NCBI GenBank assembly: GCA_023079485.1
Contig: CM041083.1
Coordinates: 174,585,480 to 174,649,479 of the forward strand
Direction: 5' to 3'
Source: Archilochus colubris
Lineage: Eukaryota; Chordata; Aves; Apodiformes; Trochilidae
DNA length: 64,000 nucleotides
The notes under the pieces are model-generated. The model saw only the letters and a program-made list of their open reading frames with translations. It had not been told where the DNA came from and made no database searches. This document shows, in pieces, positions 51,674 through 63,527 of this stretch; the stretch's first letter is position 1, and each line of letters opens with the position of its first letter. The translations under genes were made by a program, and so were the position numbers.

Positions 51674-53077
51674 CTTCTGATATAATTCAGGAATGGAAAA
51701 GCAGATTGAAAGACCATAAGTGGATTTACTGTCTATCAGCATTTAAAAACCCTAGATCTAGACCACTGTATAATTTTTTCCAAAAATCTCAGAAGCTCCT
51801 TTTGGGGCCTTGAAGATGAACTGGGAGACTGAAATCCTTGGAATGAATGACAGAGGGTCAGAGAAATACTGAGCTGAAGCCAAATCCTTGTCAAACCATG
51901 TGGACTTATGTTAGATCTAGGCCATATTAACAATGCTTGACAAGATAGACATGCCCTGAATAGTTAATTTCCCAGCTATTTTAGTCCAGCAAACCAGTCA
52001 CTGTCTTGGGCATGAGTTTCAGTGTTAGTACTTCACCTTTGAGTCCTCTGCTACTGTAAGGGTAGGCTCAAGCTCTCAGTAATATTCAGATCCTGTGCTG
52101 TAACTGCAGGCATTTATTTGGTACACATCTTGACCTGCAGATTAGTTGGGTATCCTCCCTGTTTCTCTCTCTTACTGTTTGTTAGAGCAGTTCAATAAAA
52201 TGCTGGAAGCACTACCTGGATATACAATTTAAGTAGGTCAACTTCCCTGGAAAATCTGCTGAGTTCTCCAGTGGTTGGAAGAAATAATCACTATTCATGA
52301 GCCTTGCAGTATCACTCAAAGCCTTGTTTAGATCAGACAGATCTATTGTGCCAGCTACTCTAAAAAAGACATAAAAAGTGCCTCTCCCAAAGACTTCACA
52401 ACCAGAATTTAGAGTAGGCAAAGCAATGGAAGGAGCAAGGAAAGGACAGGGAACAGGGACCAGACTGAGACACATTTTAGTAGAATATTTTAGATGTATT
52501 GCCTTCGTGCACCGTTTGAAATGTAATGTTGGAAACCAAAATTTTGTGACACTATCTCTTTTGTAGAGTGAAGTATTGGAAAAACAGGCATGGTGGGTAT
52601 TGGTCTTTTGTGATGGAGGCTTCATACTTTCTACCCTTTGGGCATGGCAGCTAAGCATCTCAGGTGGGACAGGGATCCAAAGTTCTTTCCCTCATGATGA
52701 AAGGGCAGAGAGTATGGGAAAATGTGTCAGTGTCTCATTTCTGTCTCTATGCCTGACCTGTTGGAAGAGGAAGATGATGGAGACCTATGGAAGGACATCT
52801 TTGTCCTTCCTAATTCTTCTGGACTGTCCATAAAGCCCAGGTGCATGAAGTCTCCCAACTAAGTTATGATCTGCTCCTTAACAGTTACCAGTCCTCAACT
52901 CTCAACAATGAGGATGATGTGAATATAAAGCAATGCTTGAGGTACCATCAATGCTTCTCAGAAACAAATACCCATGTAAGTAGCTCATATATTAAAGAAT
53001 CTGTGAAGACTTGGAAAAACCTCAGATAACAGTGACAACAATTTTTGAAGAATAGAGAAATGTCTTATAATGAGAGG

Positions 53078-53163
53078 TGCAAGGACATCCCTTTGCTCTT
53101 TGCAGACACCACCAGGAGGCTGCAAGGGCATCCCTTTGCTCTTAGCAGACAACATCAAGAGGC
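53078..53163 (+). repeat. Tandem duplication, 2 x 43 bp
   Basis: 53078-53120 and 53121-53163 are head-to-tail copies differing at a few positions. Each starts TGCAAGG and contains CATCCCTTTGCTCTT. No transposon ends are associated. Confidence 0.9.
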
Positions 53164-53973
53164 AGCCTACATTCTACTATGACAAGAAAATTCTCAAGTT
53201 ATTCTTATTATTTTTCTAAACCTGTCAGAAAAAGACATGATAAAAAGCGATGTAAAGCTGTTAATGCCAATCAAATTCAAGTTAAGAGTCAAATATGGAT
53301 TTTTAGATTAATTGCTAGAACAAACTGACTTCATCTGCCTTTGACTTCATCAAGGGTCTTTTGATCTAAAGCAAGGCTCAGTAAGACTGTGGGGTGGATT
53401 TAACATGGGCAGGGAATTGAAGGATAATCCATACCTTGTTCAAAAGGTTTAGCCACATCACTTCCTAGGTTCCTTCCAATGTCACTGTCTAAGATTCTGG
53501 TACTGTTTTCTGCTACAGAAAAGTGTTTGAGAGGAAGGAGTCCAATCTGCACTGAAAGTGTTCTCGAGTGCCCATGGTGATGTTATGTACATATCCTCTT
53601 AATCTTCAGTGTGGCAAAGGGAGCAGAAAGAAACAGGTTGGTAAGCTCCTTGGTGCAGGTGATACCTGTGCTAAAGGAGCAGGTATCATTTTGGTAGTTT
53701 GATTTTTGATTTACAAGGGGATAAGGACCTATATTTTAAGAAAGTTTCCTTATGTGTAGGAAAACTGTCATCTAGACAGCACATATTTTGGGAAGTGCAG
53801 ATCTCTATACATCTGATCCCCTTCTGAGTCATACCAACCTAAGATTGGAGCACTAAGGAGTAACTCCAGATTTCTGTTTTAAAAAGTATGGTTCTCTTTC
53901 TGCATTTTGAGTCCCAAGCCCATGCAAAGCAGCAAGGAGAAATCGTGTCTGTTATAGCCTGACTGCTGAATCA

Positions 53974-54070
53974 AAACAAAAAAACATAAAACAAAAAAAC
54001 CCCAAAAAACCCCACCACCAACAACAACAACAAAAAAAAAAAAACACAAAAAGAAAATAAACAAAAACCC
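53974..54070. repeat. A-rich low-complexity tract
   Basis: A-runs broken by single C or CC, with CAACAACAACAA and CCCCAAAAAACCCC segments. The minus-strand frame through it is low-complexity only. Confidence 0.9.
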
Positions 54071-55541
54071 AGCAAAATCATTGCCATTGCCAAAAGCAAT
54101 TTTCCAGGATATGTTTGATGCATTGTACAATGGACCCTCTGCCAATAATACCCAGCATACAAGGAAAGTGATATAAATGTCTGAAAACAGCTATAAAGAT
54201 GAAGCACTATGCAATAAAGGCCATAACTGTGCTGAACAAGCCAGCTGAGAGCAGCCCATCGAGAAAGCAAGAGAGAGGTCATTGCTTGTCACTCATGAAA
54301 TTATGCTCTAAATCAGTGACAGAGGGGGACAGAGTAGTCCAGTGCAAAGTCTTTGCCAGTGCACTGAGGGGGAGTATCTTAAAGTTCTGAGAGATAAAAT
54401 TGATAAAGAAGTGGAGTTTTGAGGCAAAGGAAAGCATTTAGAATTTCTGCAGTCCCTGCAGTTGAACTGAATTGTGGCTGATAGGGAGGGCATGAATATT
54501 GCCTTGATTTAAAAATTTCTTTAGTGTTTGTTTTCTTGCTGGTACTTCCTGAAGTAATGAAGTGAAACAGTTCAGCTTTCATAGGAGGTGAAAGGTGAAT
54601 CATGCTCTCTCTCTCTGCATAGATGGATGCTTTCCATTTGATATAGGACCTATATAAATTTGGGGCACTTCCTGATGAAGTTCTCTTCAGAGCATCTTAC
54701 ATTCAAGTTCCAAAGCTCTGCAGCACAATTGTGAGGCACAGAACATGCCCACGTTTCTCTGACAGTGGGTGAGACAAATATAGTTAAAGGCTTTATCTTG
54801 GTCACAGGTCAGAATAAAAAAAAAAGGAACTGAGATATCAGAGCTACCTGTTCTCAACTCTAAAAGAAAAGCTACTGAATATAGACTGCAAGATCCTCCT
54901 GCAGTGTGGGAGCAAAGTGTGCCATGAAGTGTAGGCAACATTTTGAATGGTTCGGTGTCAGGAAGGGTAACCAGGGCTCTGCAATGAACCCTCTCAGGAT
55001 ATGTTCAAAGGTTTCACTGGTGACCTGTATGATGGATTATAAACCAGGTCTGTGACATTTTGTAGGTGAGCTGAGAAGGACTGAAAAAAATTTGAAAGAT
55101 TAACATTCAAAAATTTTGATACATGTGTTCAAAGAGATAAAACAAACAGAACTGATGGACTGAAATAAGGACAAGCTTTACTCACACAGTAAGAGGGGCA
55201 AATCCTGGAACAGATGCCCTGGTTTGGACCAGGATAAAGGTGGTTTTCTGTCTTGTACTTTTGCTTTTAGCTAAGTCTCTTGTAAGTAGTTACACTTGCT
55301 GAAATTAACAGCAAGTTTCTCAGACAGTGTGTGCTTCTAGAACTGATAACACTTGATGTTTATAGTTACTGCTAGAGACTGGTGTGCAGAGCCAAGGACA
55401 CTGCTCAGCTCTGAGGAAAACTTTTACCCTCCAGAAGGAAGAAAGAAGTCTCACCTGCAGCCCTCCTTTGGGGAGGAACGGACAAGATAGATGCCAGAAT
55501 TGACCAAACAGAGTATTCCATCCCATATACATCATACTCAG

Positions 55542-55548
55542 TATAAAT
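55542..55548 (+). promoter_or_regulatory. LTR TATA box
   Basis: TATAAAT inside the U3-like part of the LTR, upstream of the CR1 insertion. The promoter is probably dead, because the CR1 sits about 85 bp downstream. Confidence 0.5.
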
Positions 55549-55632
55549 TTGAGGGATCACGAGGGCCAAGCCAGATTTCCTGCTTCCAGTTCCAGCTGCC
55601 TGCCCTTCCTGCCTTTCCTGCTTCCCTTCCTT

Positions 55633-55913
55633 CATAGAATCATAGAATCATAGAATTGTCCGGGTTGGAAGGGACCTCAGAGATCATCTAGTCCAACCCT
55701 TGACCCACCGGAGCAGTTGCTAGACCATGGCACTGAGTGCCACATCCAGTCTTTTTTTAAATGTCTCCAGGGACGGAGAATCCACCACCTCCCCGGGCAG
55801 TCCATTCCCAGCCTAATCACCCTCTCCGTGAAGAAATTCTTTCTAATATCCAACCTAAACCTCCCCTGGCACAACCTAAGACTGTGTCCTCTTGTCTTGT
55901 TGAAGGGTGTCTT
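55633..55913 (-). mobile_element. CR1 tail nested in the LTR
   Basis: Minus-strand CR1 3' end. The tail is the complement of three ATTCTATG units starting at 55633, followed by CGGGTTGGAAGGGACCTCAG and the CR1 3' block up to about 55913. There the LTR sequence resumes with TTCCTGGAAGGATTCCG. It is about 280 bp, 5'-truncated, and belongs to the same young subfamily as the copy at 44.0 kb. Confidence 0.9.
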
Positions 55914-56161
55914 CCTGGAAGGATTCCGTCCATTCCTCTGCCTGTGTTCCTGATCCATCTCAGCCCTTATCTGTGTGTTCCTGCCTCCAGCTCCCGACTG
56001 CTGCCGACTCCAGGATTCCAGCCTGGACTTTCCCAGGGCTGCCCTGCAGCCTCGGTGGTGATGTGAGAGTTAGTAGGGGAGAAGGGGGGAGGAATATGGT
56101 ATCCCTTTTCCTGTATATTTGTATATATTTAGTAATTTTTCCTATTTATCATTACTGTTTC

Positions 56162-56167
56162 ATTAAA
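56162..56167 (+). terminator. LTR poly(A) signal ATTAAA
   Basis: ATTAAA followed by a T/G-rich stretch, about 140 bp before the LTR end. The position is normal for the R region. Confidence 0.5.
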
Positions 56168-56302
56168 GTTGTGTAGTTTAGTTTCCAACCCATAAGTCTC
56201 TCTCCCTTATTCTCTCTCCTTTCTTTATCAGGGAGGAGAGAGAGATTAATAGAGAGCATCTGTTACTCAGTTTAATTGCCTGGCCAGTGTTAAACCATGA
56301 CA

Positions 56303-57408
56303 AGAAAAAACAGGCAGCTATCTTTGCAGAAGTATCTGAGAGTCCTGGAAAAATGAAGCTGACAATGAATTAACACCAGGATGGCTTTTGCAAAACAGGA
56401 ACCATGACTCCAGGAGGCCCAAAGTGGAGAGGGGCCTGGAAAGCAGATGGAAACAAAGTACAACTGGAACCTAGTTTGTCTCCACACTCGACTTTAATTC
56501 AAAATGGTAATAATAAAGCACATACAGCTTCATGTTCAGAAAAGATGAGTTTACTTGAGCACAGTTTGGATGAAGCAGCTTTGCATCTGCTGGCAAGTGT
56601 CTGAGCAGCCCTGAGGCTGTTACCCACAAGTGCCTCATCCCACCCTATCAGCCCAGCCCCTGTTTATAATATTCTTCTTTTTCTGTTTAAAAGGGCTTTG
56701 CTTGCTTGTTTTCCACTCTTTTAGAAAAAAGATGGCTTGCCTGGAAGGACCTTCCCTTGACTGCAGTACTGAAAAGAATTTTTGGTATAATAAAACCCAC
56801 CTCTACCAAACCGCTGTTGTACATTGCAGAACATTCACACACTCACTTTCATGGATTCTCTTGTCTGGTGTGCTGCCAGAACAGAAGAAGCTTTTGAAGC
56901 ATCATGAAAGTTTCTTCCAAATTGAATGGAATCAGGATCTCAGTCTACACAAGCTCCAGTAAGATTTCAGCCTCTGCTCTGAGCCTCTATTATCTGAAGC
57001 ATGAGAGCTGTGTCTTCTCAAAGACTTCATCTGAATCTACTGTAGTCTGGTGTAGTAAAAAAACCCTGTTTAAGAGAAAGGTGGAGTGATTTTTTGTTAG
57101 CTGGCTCTCAGCTAGGAGTATGCTTCTTTTCCAAAAGCTACTGTAGACCCACGAGAAAACTTGTCTTGTATTGCCTGAGGTACTCACATTCCTTAAGGTT
57201 ATTTCTGACACGAGTATGATGCAGTCACTGAAAATGTGAGAAACACGTGGCAGAACTGGCAAAACCTTGCTTCTCAAAATGTTCACTGGACTTTATTCAT
57301 GTCACTGAGTGAAGATTATGCCATAATTAAATTGCTATCCAGGAATTAAGTTGTTTTTTTTTAATGATCTTTCTCCGTGCTTAAAACAGTTTGCAGCCCA
57401 GGGTGGTA
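56303..57408. other. Intergenic, nothing identified
   Basis: About 1.1 kb between the LTR and the next CR1, with short frames only. Confidence 0.55.
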
Positions 57409-58176
57409 TAGAATCATAGAATCATAGAATCGACTGGGTTGGAAGGGACCTCAGGGATCATCAAGTACAACCCCCGATCCACTACCACTGCAGTTACCAG
57501 ACCATGGCACTGAGTGCCACATCCAGTCTCTTTTTAAATATCTCCAGGGATGGAGAATCCACTACTTCCCTGGGCAGCCCATTCCAATGTCTGATCACTC
57601 TCTTGGTAAAGAAATTCTTTCTAATATCCAACCTAAACCTCCCCTGGCACAACTTAAGACCATGCCCTCTTGTCTTGCTGAGAGTTGCCTGGGAAAAGAG
57701 ACCAACCCCCCCTGGCTACCCCCTCCTTTCAACTCCTACCACACCCCTGGAGTTGTAGAGAGTGATGAGGTCTCCCCTGAGCCTCTTCCAGGCTGAACAG
57801 CCCCAGCTTCCTCAGCCTCTCTTCATAGGATCTGTGCTCGAGTCCCTTCACCAGCCTGGTTGCCCTCCTTTGGACTCACTCCAGCACCTCAATCTCCTTC
57901 CTAAACTGAGGGGCCCAGAACTGGACACAGGACTCAAGCTGTGGCCTCACCAGCTCTGAGTACAGGGGCAGAATCCCTTCCTTGGACCTGCTGGCCACGC
58001 TGTTCCTGATACAGGCCAGGATGCCATTGGCTTTCTTGGCCACCTGGGCACACTGCTGGCTCATGTTCAGCTTCCTCCTTTAATCCTCCAAGGTCCCTCT
58101 CTGTCTGGCTGTTCTCCAACCACTCTGTGCCCAGCCTGTAGCGCTGCTTGGGGTTGTTGTGGCCAAAGGTAAGACC
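57409..58176 (-). mobile_element. CR1 LINE 3' fragment, ~770 bp
   Basis: The minus-strand tail is the complement of ATTCTATG repeats at 57409-57430, followed by GGGTTGGAAGGGACCTCAGG and the CR1 3' region. Upstream in the element is a frame at 57876-58064 with [20 protein letters not shown] and [15 protein letters not shown], the ORF2 C-terminus. It is truncated near 58176, at the motif coding FGHNNPKQRYRLG. Frames are interrupted, so it is inactive. Confidence 0.93.
57876..58064 (-). pseudogene. CR1 ORF2 C-terminal fragment
   Basis: A 62-residue frame with [20 protein letters not shown], then [20 protein letters not shown], diagnostic of the CR1 RT C-terminal region. The normal Tyr of the EYCVQFWAP motif is replaced by Ser here. 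Confidence 0.85.
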
Positions 58177-59433
58177 CTGGGTCAAATATTGATTCACAGG
58201 ACATAAAAATTAGGACAATTTTTTTTCCTCCATTTTAAAACTTGAATCAAACCAGTTAATGAAGCTGTGATGGTGGCAGTAGGCCCAGTTCTGATACTCA
58301 GCTAAGCAAAGCAGACTGCTGCCCATATCTTGAACACCACATATGTGAATTGTCGAAAACATACTTTAAAGTGAAACAATTCCCTGGCTTTCACACTTCC
58401 TGGCTTCAATGGGTGGGGAAAATTGCTGGAGTTGCCAACTCCTGCCTGGCAAAGTAAAGTAACTTTGATTTGGGGTGAGAAAATCTAAAAGCATGACTTT
58501 TCAAAACCACTGGTTTATATAGGAAAGCTTAGGAGAGGTTCTTGTTTTCCAAAAAAGAACTTTTGAAGCTTGTTCTTTTAAAAAATATGCTGGATTCTCC
58601 CTTCAGAAATTCATGTTCATCCTTTTGATATCCACTTCAGTTGTCTGAAGTAGTTTTTAACTCAATTGCAGTCAGAATAGTGGGATCTCAAAGTGCAATA
58701 CAGAGCTATCAATTTTTCTTATTCTGTTGTATATGAGTGGCACGTCATTTCCAAAATACCCTGAAGTCAAGAAACAAATCTTAGTGGCACTGAATTGCCT
58801 TGCAGGTGCTTTCATGGTTTCCTGCCAACAGCCCCCAAATCCTGGCTTATCATGCAAAGGGCAGACTGTAAAAGCAACTTCTTTTAAACTTTTCAAGTTT
58901 ATTGTCAAAAAGGTAAAGTTGATAACAAAAGGCTAAAAAGATGGAGCTTAGATATTTCAAACAGGGGACCAAAACCAGACTGTCTGGCTAGGTTGATGAC
59001 CAGAATACAACATTTTACAATCTAAATAAAACATCTTGAAAGCACCAGAAGAAAATTACACTGAAAGAGCTACATGCATGTGATTGAAGTTGCTGGCTAA
59101 TTAATGCAACTTTGTACTTCTGGAAGAGGAAGGTTCAGAAATGCAGAGAGTGCAAAAGCAGAGCTGTTACACCGTGTAATTGTGTGTAAGATTTCTGCAG
59201 AGTTGGCAAAGTTTTCTCAAGGGGTTCTCCCAGAATTTTGTAACACAAATCATACCAGGTACAGTTTGACCTCATTCGCTTCAATAGAAAAATGAGCATG
59301 GAATTTCTCTCAAGTTATTTAAATAGCACACTCCAAAAGATGTAATTTGTAACACAGAGAAGGTTAATTCTGATAACTGCTCTTTTATACATAACTTTAT
59401 AAAAGTATACATTTTGCTAGCTGCTGAGCTCAT

Positions 59434-59471
59434 CATGAAGTACTGTCTTAAACATGAAGTAGTGTCTTAAA
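59434..59471 (+). repeat. Tandem duplication, 2 x 19 bp
   Basis: CATGAAGTACTGTCTTAAA followed at once by a copy with one change (ACT to AGT). Confidence 0.85.
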
Positions 59472-62400
59472 CACTGTTTCCTGCTTCCTAAAGTTTATTG
59501 TAAAGGAACATTAAGTTTTCCTTAAGGTCTAGTGAGAAACTAATGTTCTTATAGACATAAATCTCTGCATTAATGTTATATGGATAACCCTATTATAATG
59601 AAAAACCTGAATTCTCAACAGTTGGGAAAAAAAATTTACTTCTATATTTCTGTCATTGAATAAACTCCGTTTGGTAACTTTCTGAGTCTGCAAAGGAGCC
59701 CTGTGCTGCCAGAATTGCCTGAAGGGGACACAGAGTAATTAAGAGTCAGAGTCCAAGCCTGCAAGACTTTGGAAGGGAGGCTGTGCTTGACAAACACTTG
59801 AAGGCATCATAGATGGGACCAGCCTGAAAAAAGCTTTGCTGCTCACTCCAGCCCTGCAGTTTCTACAGCCTGGGTCTGAGAGGGGTGGAAGGACCTTCTC
59901 CAACTTAACATTAATGTGGCAAAAAGGAAAGGAAAGGAAAAAAACCTGTTCATTTTATCTGAAGAACTGCAGAGAGGTGAACTAGGGGATTGGAAGGAGG
60001 GATGAGACTGCAGCTTTTAGTACCAGCACCCTCAGAACTCATATGTGGGCTCTGAATTCAGGTACTGACAATTTACATCACCTCTCAGCTCTGTCTCTTT
60101 GGCAGTCATTTCTCTTTGTTTCTTAATAATATGGGAGATTTAACCTCTACAGAGCAGCCATTTCTATACTTTCTGAGAAAAATCCCTTTTCTTTGTTTTT
60201 TTCTTTCAGCATTTTTTTTCTGTAACATTAACTGTAAGTCATACAAAGGCAAGAGGAAGCACAATAGCAGTGAGTCCTAGATCCTTCCCACTACTGCACA
60301 CAACCAGTGTTGACTGCTAAGAACAATCTCTACTGCTTTCCTCATTTTGGAGATATTCCTGTCCATGCAGTTTTTATTTCATTTCCTGTGAGCATGTGGT
60401 GGCTGATGTAAACTCAGCCTCCAGTGCAGCAAACATTAACAAAATAAATAGATGAAGCTTATGGCTTCATATTGGGAGCTGTTCATCTTCCTGAAACAAA
60501 CAAATAAAAAACCAGAAACTCCTGCATGGCAAAACATATTTCCTAAATGAAATATAGTTCCTATTTCTCTAATGTAAAATCTTCAAAGAAGACATTGGTC
60601 TTGTGGAGGAGAGTTTCTATAACAACTAAGCAGACTTGCAAGGTTTTCATGGCCAGCAAGAAGGACTCCAGTGAAGGAAATTCTGCCCAAATTCATATTT
60701 CTTTGTCACATGGATACCCTGGCTGTTTTCTCATTGCTCACTGCGGGTCTGCCTCCAGGTTTGCTTTTCCTCTGGAGTTCTCTGAGACCTTCTGTGCTCC
60801 CCAGGCAGCCCCAGGATGCTCCCCAGTGCCTGAGTACAGGCACAGACCTCAGGCACATTCAGTCTCAACAGCAGCCCCAGACAACTTGATCAAATGTTCT
60901 GGTTTTGTACAATGCACTTTTGGGGCATACAGGACCTTTCCCCACAGACTGGGAAGAGGCTTTCCCAGCTCAGCTGATGCATTGTTCACCTGAAGTTTGT
61001 AATACTGCCTTTTCCTGACCCCTGCTTTTCTGAAAACAGTTTTCCATCATGATCCACTCACTCACTTCTGTCTGTTCCTGGTGAGGAAGGGCTAATGTCA
61101 AAAGTGGATGCTGGCCATCCCAGGCAAATGCAGTTTCACTGCATTACTGGATCCAGCTCATCAGAAACTTGCCATTTTCCCTCTGGAGATATTCCCCTGC
61201 TCCCCCACAACACAGCAGGCTCAAAAGAAATCTTGAATTTATCATAAAAAAAAAAAACACCTAGCAAATTCATCACAGCTAAAGAATCTATCTGCAAATG
61301 GAAATAGCTGAACTGAACCAGCTGCACACCACCTGGAACGTTTTCACTACACCAATCTGTAGCTGAACAGGAAATTGCAGTTTTCTTTTTTTAAAATTTC
61401 TCTTGAAAATATCACAATATAGTTCCACTACCTGAATTCAGGGCTTTCTGTGCCTTTGGATGTTTTGCTGTTGAGTTTTGCTAGGCCTTAGTTATTTGGT
61501 GTGTGGGTTTATTTTATTTTTATTTTTGTGTGTGTATGTTTGTTGGGTTTTTTCCCAGGAAGTGGTAGACTCAAATGTCCCTAGAGAAGAAACCCGAGAG
61601 CCCTTACTGTCCAGGTGCTCACAAATGACAGGTCTCTGGGGTAATCCACCCAGCCCTGATTAGGACCATTTTGGAGCAGTCACAGCCTAACATATAGTTT
61701 TCTGAGTTCATATTGTTCAATGATCTTTCTCATTTACTGAATCAAAATATGCTGAATACTGAATCAAAACCCAAAGCAGAAAGAACCCTCCAATCTCAGA
61801 CTGCTGTTAGTTATACCTTGATTAATTCAGACAGAAAAAACAAAGACCAGCATTTCTATCTCTACCCTGCTTCACTGCCAGTGGGATTTCCTTCATTAGA
61901 GACTTCCCATTGGTGACATCAGGATGTCTAGGAATCAAGAGACGATGACAATACGAATGTTCCCCTGGAGAGTTATCTGGCATTTTCTTTCCAAATTAGG
62001 ATGCTTAGCAAGCCTGGGCCAGAGGAACTAGAACTACACCCATTGGTACTGCAGATGTTATAAATACAAATGGGTAGTCAAAGGCTGTTAATTTTTATGT
62101 GCATAAAATGCACACACGAGAGAAGAATATAAACCAACTATAAAACAGATGCATGGTTTTCTCTAATGCTGTGCTCGTAATATTAAACCAAATGCTGAGA
62201 AATTCTCTTCTCCCCTTCATTTATTTATTTATTTGCTTTCTAAATGTTTATGTATAAATTCAGCTCTTATTAAAGCTATTGGTAGAAAACACTGGCTGTA
62301 ACAAGCTCTTGAAGAGGCTGGCTCTGCAAAAGCTTTCCTCTTGACATCTTTTGGAATGCTTCTTTATTCAGGTCTGAGATGTTCTTTCAATTCCAGGGGG

Positions 62401-62977
62401 ACTGGATATATATCCTCCTTTTAAACCAAAACAAATAACAAATCTCTTCAGTTCTCTTGGGAATGAATTAGTCTCTCATTTCTTTCTGGGAAGAGAGCAT
62501 CAAAAAAGGCATTCTGCCTTGTTCTGAATATTGTGAATTTTCCACTGAAAGGATTTTTTTCTAGAGATAATGCTGCTTCAGAAAAATAAATAATTTCCTG
62601 AGGAAGTCTGGCTTTCCATGCTAAACTCCTCTGCCTTCCTAATTTTCTCCTGAAAAAAAATACATCTCAGATATTTTGCTTAGAGCCAAAATTTATTTTA
62701 CTCTAAAATAAAAAAAAATGTGATCCACTGAAGTGTTTTGAGATGAGAAGTTTGAGGTTAAAACATGGTGTAAATCTTGTTGACTGAGCTCTGCATCTCA
62801 TTTTAGTATATCGGGCTAATAATCTGCCAAGTAGCTTCATCCAAGGGGAGAATGAGCATCACAGCTGCAATCATGATGTGTGTGTTGGCTCCTTGAGAAG
62901 ATGCACTTCAATGTCTCCTTAATTTTAAATAAAACCTTTCAATCTGGAGACAGCAGAACCTTGCAATTGTCTGTATC

Positions 62978-63093
62978 AAAACAAAACAAAAAAAGAAACA
63001 CAAAAAACCAACCAACCAACCAAACAAAAAAACCCACAAAACCAAACAAGCAAAAATTTAAAAATAATTTAAAAAACCAAACCCAAAACCAAG
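62978..63093. repeat. A-rich low-complexity tract with (CCAA)n
   Basis: Long A-runs interrupted by CC, including CCAACCAACCAACCAA. It is low-complexity only. Confidence 0.85.
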
Positions 63094-63499
63094 TACCCTA
63101 AAACTTTCAGGAGTTTTCATATCCTTTTCTAGCACTTGTTTTGCTCTTTCACCTTTTTGGCCTAATTTAAAGGGGAAGAAATTGACAAAACTGGTGGAAA
63201 AGGAATTTTTTTTGCTCTAGTTCAGTGTCTGATGTGCAGTGCCATTGCTCAGCAACATCACTCTCCTTACTCTGGAAAATTTCCACACCCAATTGGAGGA
63301 CTTTTGCTGAAGCAAAGCATGTGGTATTTTGCCTATTTGAGAACAGATAAATATGTAACATGAAATCTCACTGGTAGGCTTAGCTGGACTGCAGTTGGCA
63401 GTATACTCACCCAGGGAATGGAGGGAGTTTTGAAATTTTAGGTAGATAACTTTCTAAAAACCAGCCATTAGCTGAAGTGTGAACTCTAGAACTCAGTAG

Positions 63500-63527
63500 T
63501 ATTCCCCTCATCTTTTTGAGGGGAATA
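63500..63527. repeat. Perfect 11-bp hairpin
   Basis: TATTCCCCTCA pairs exactly with TGAGGGGAATA across a 6-nt loop, TCTTTT. No gene context explains it. Confidence 0.8.

Larger units (their letters stand above)
44158..55214. other. Intergenic, 11 kb without recognisable gene
   Basis: No gene was recognised on either strand. Contents are simple repeats: (TG)n at 47097-47125, a long pyrimidine tract at 47436-47700, a C-run at 49130-49141, (TG)n at 51645-51673, a 43-bp tandem duplication at 53078-53163 and an A-rich tract at 53974-54070. Frames inside the pyrimidine tract are low-complexity poly-Phe and not genes. Confidence 0.55.
55215..56302 (+). mobile_element. ERV solo LTR (ERVL-like), split by a CR1 insertion
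   Basis: Starts TGCCCTGGTTTGG and ends AAACCATGACA, an imperfect inverted terminal repeat of retroviral type. Removing the CR1 at 55633-55913 leaves about 805 bp. A TATA box TATAAAT lies at 55542-55548 and ATTAAA at 56162-56167, in the order expected of U3 and R. Both ends match the minus-strand LTR at 3832-4066. No clean target duplication is visible (left flank ACAGA, right flank AGAAA), which suggests age or recombination. No gag, pol or env sequence adjoins it, so it is a solo LTR. The family name is not known to me. Confidence 0.8.

Noticed and set aside
52212..52658. 148-codon minus-strand frame
   Set aside because: No domain, signal or splice context was seen. It is treated as a chance frame.
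53400..53500. Possible very old plus-strand CR1 tail
   Set aside because: A loose match around GGTTCCTTCCAATGTCACTG and AGATTCTGG to the CR1 end is too weak to separate from chance.
55215..56302. Provirus with coding regions near the LTR
   Set aside because: No second LTR in direct orientation lies nearby and no retroviral protein motif is present on either side. It is a solo LTR.
60547..60993. 148-codon open frame
   Set aside because: No recognisable domain, no clear exon borders and no supporting neighbours. It is about as long as expected by chance in a window this size.
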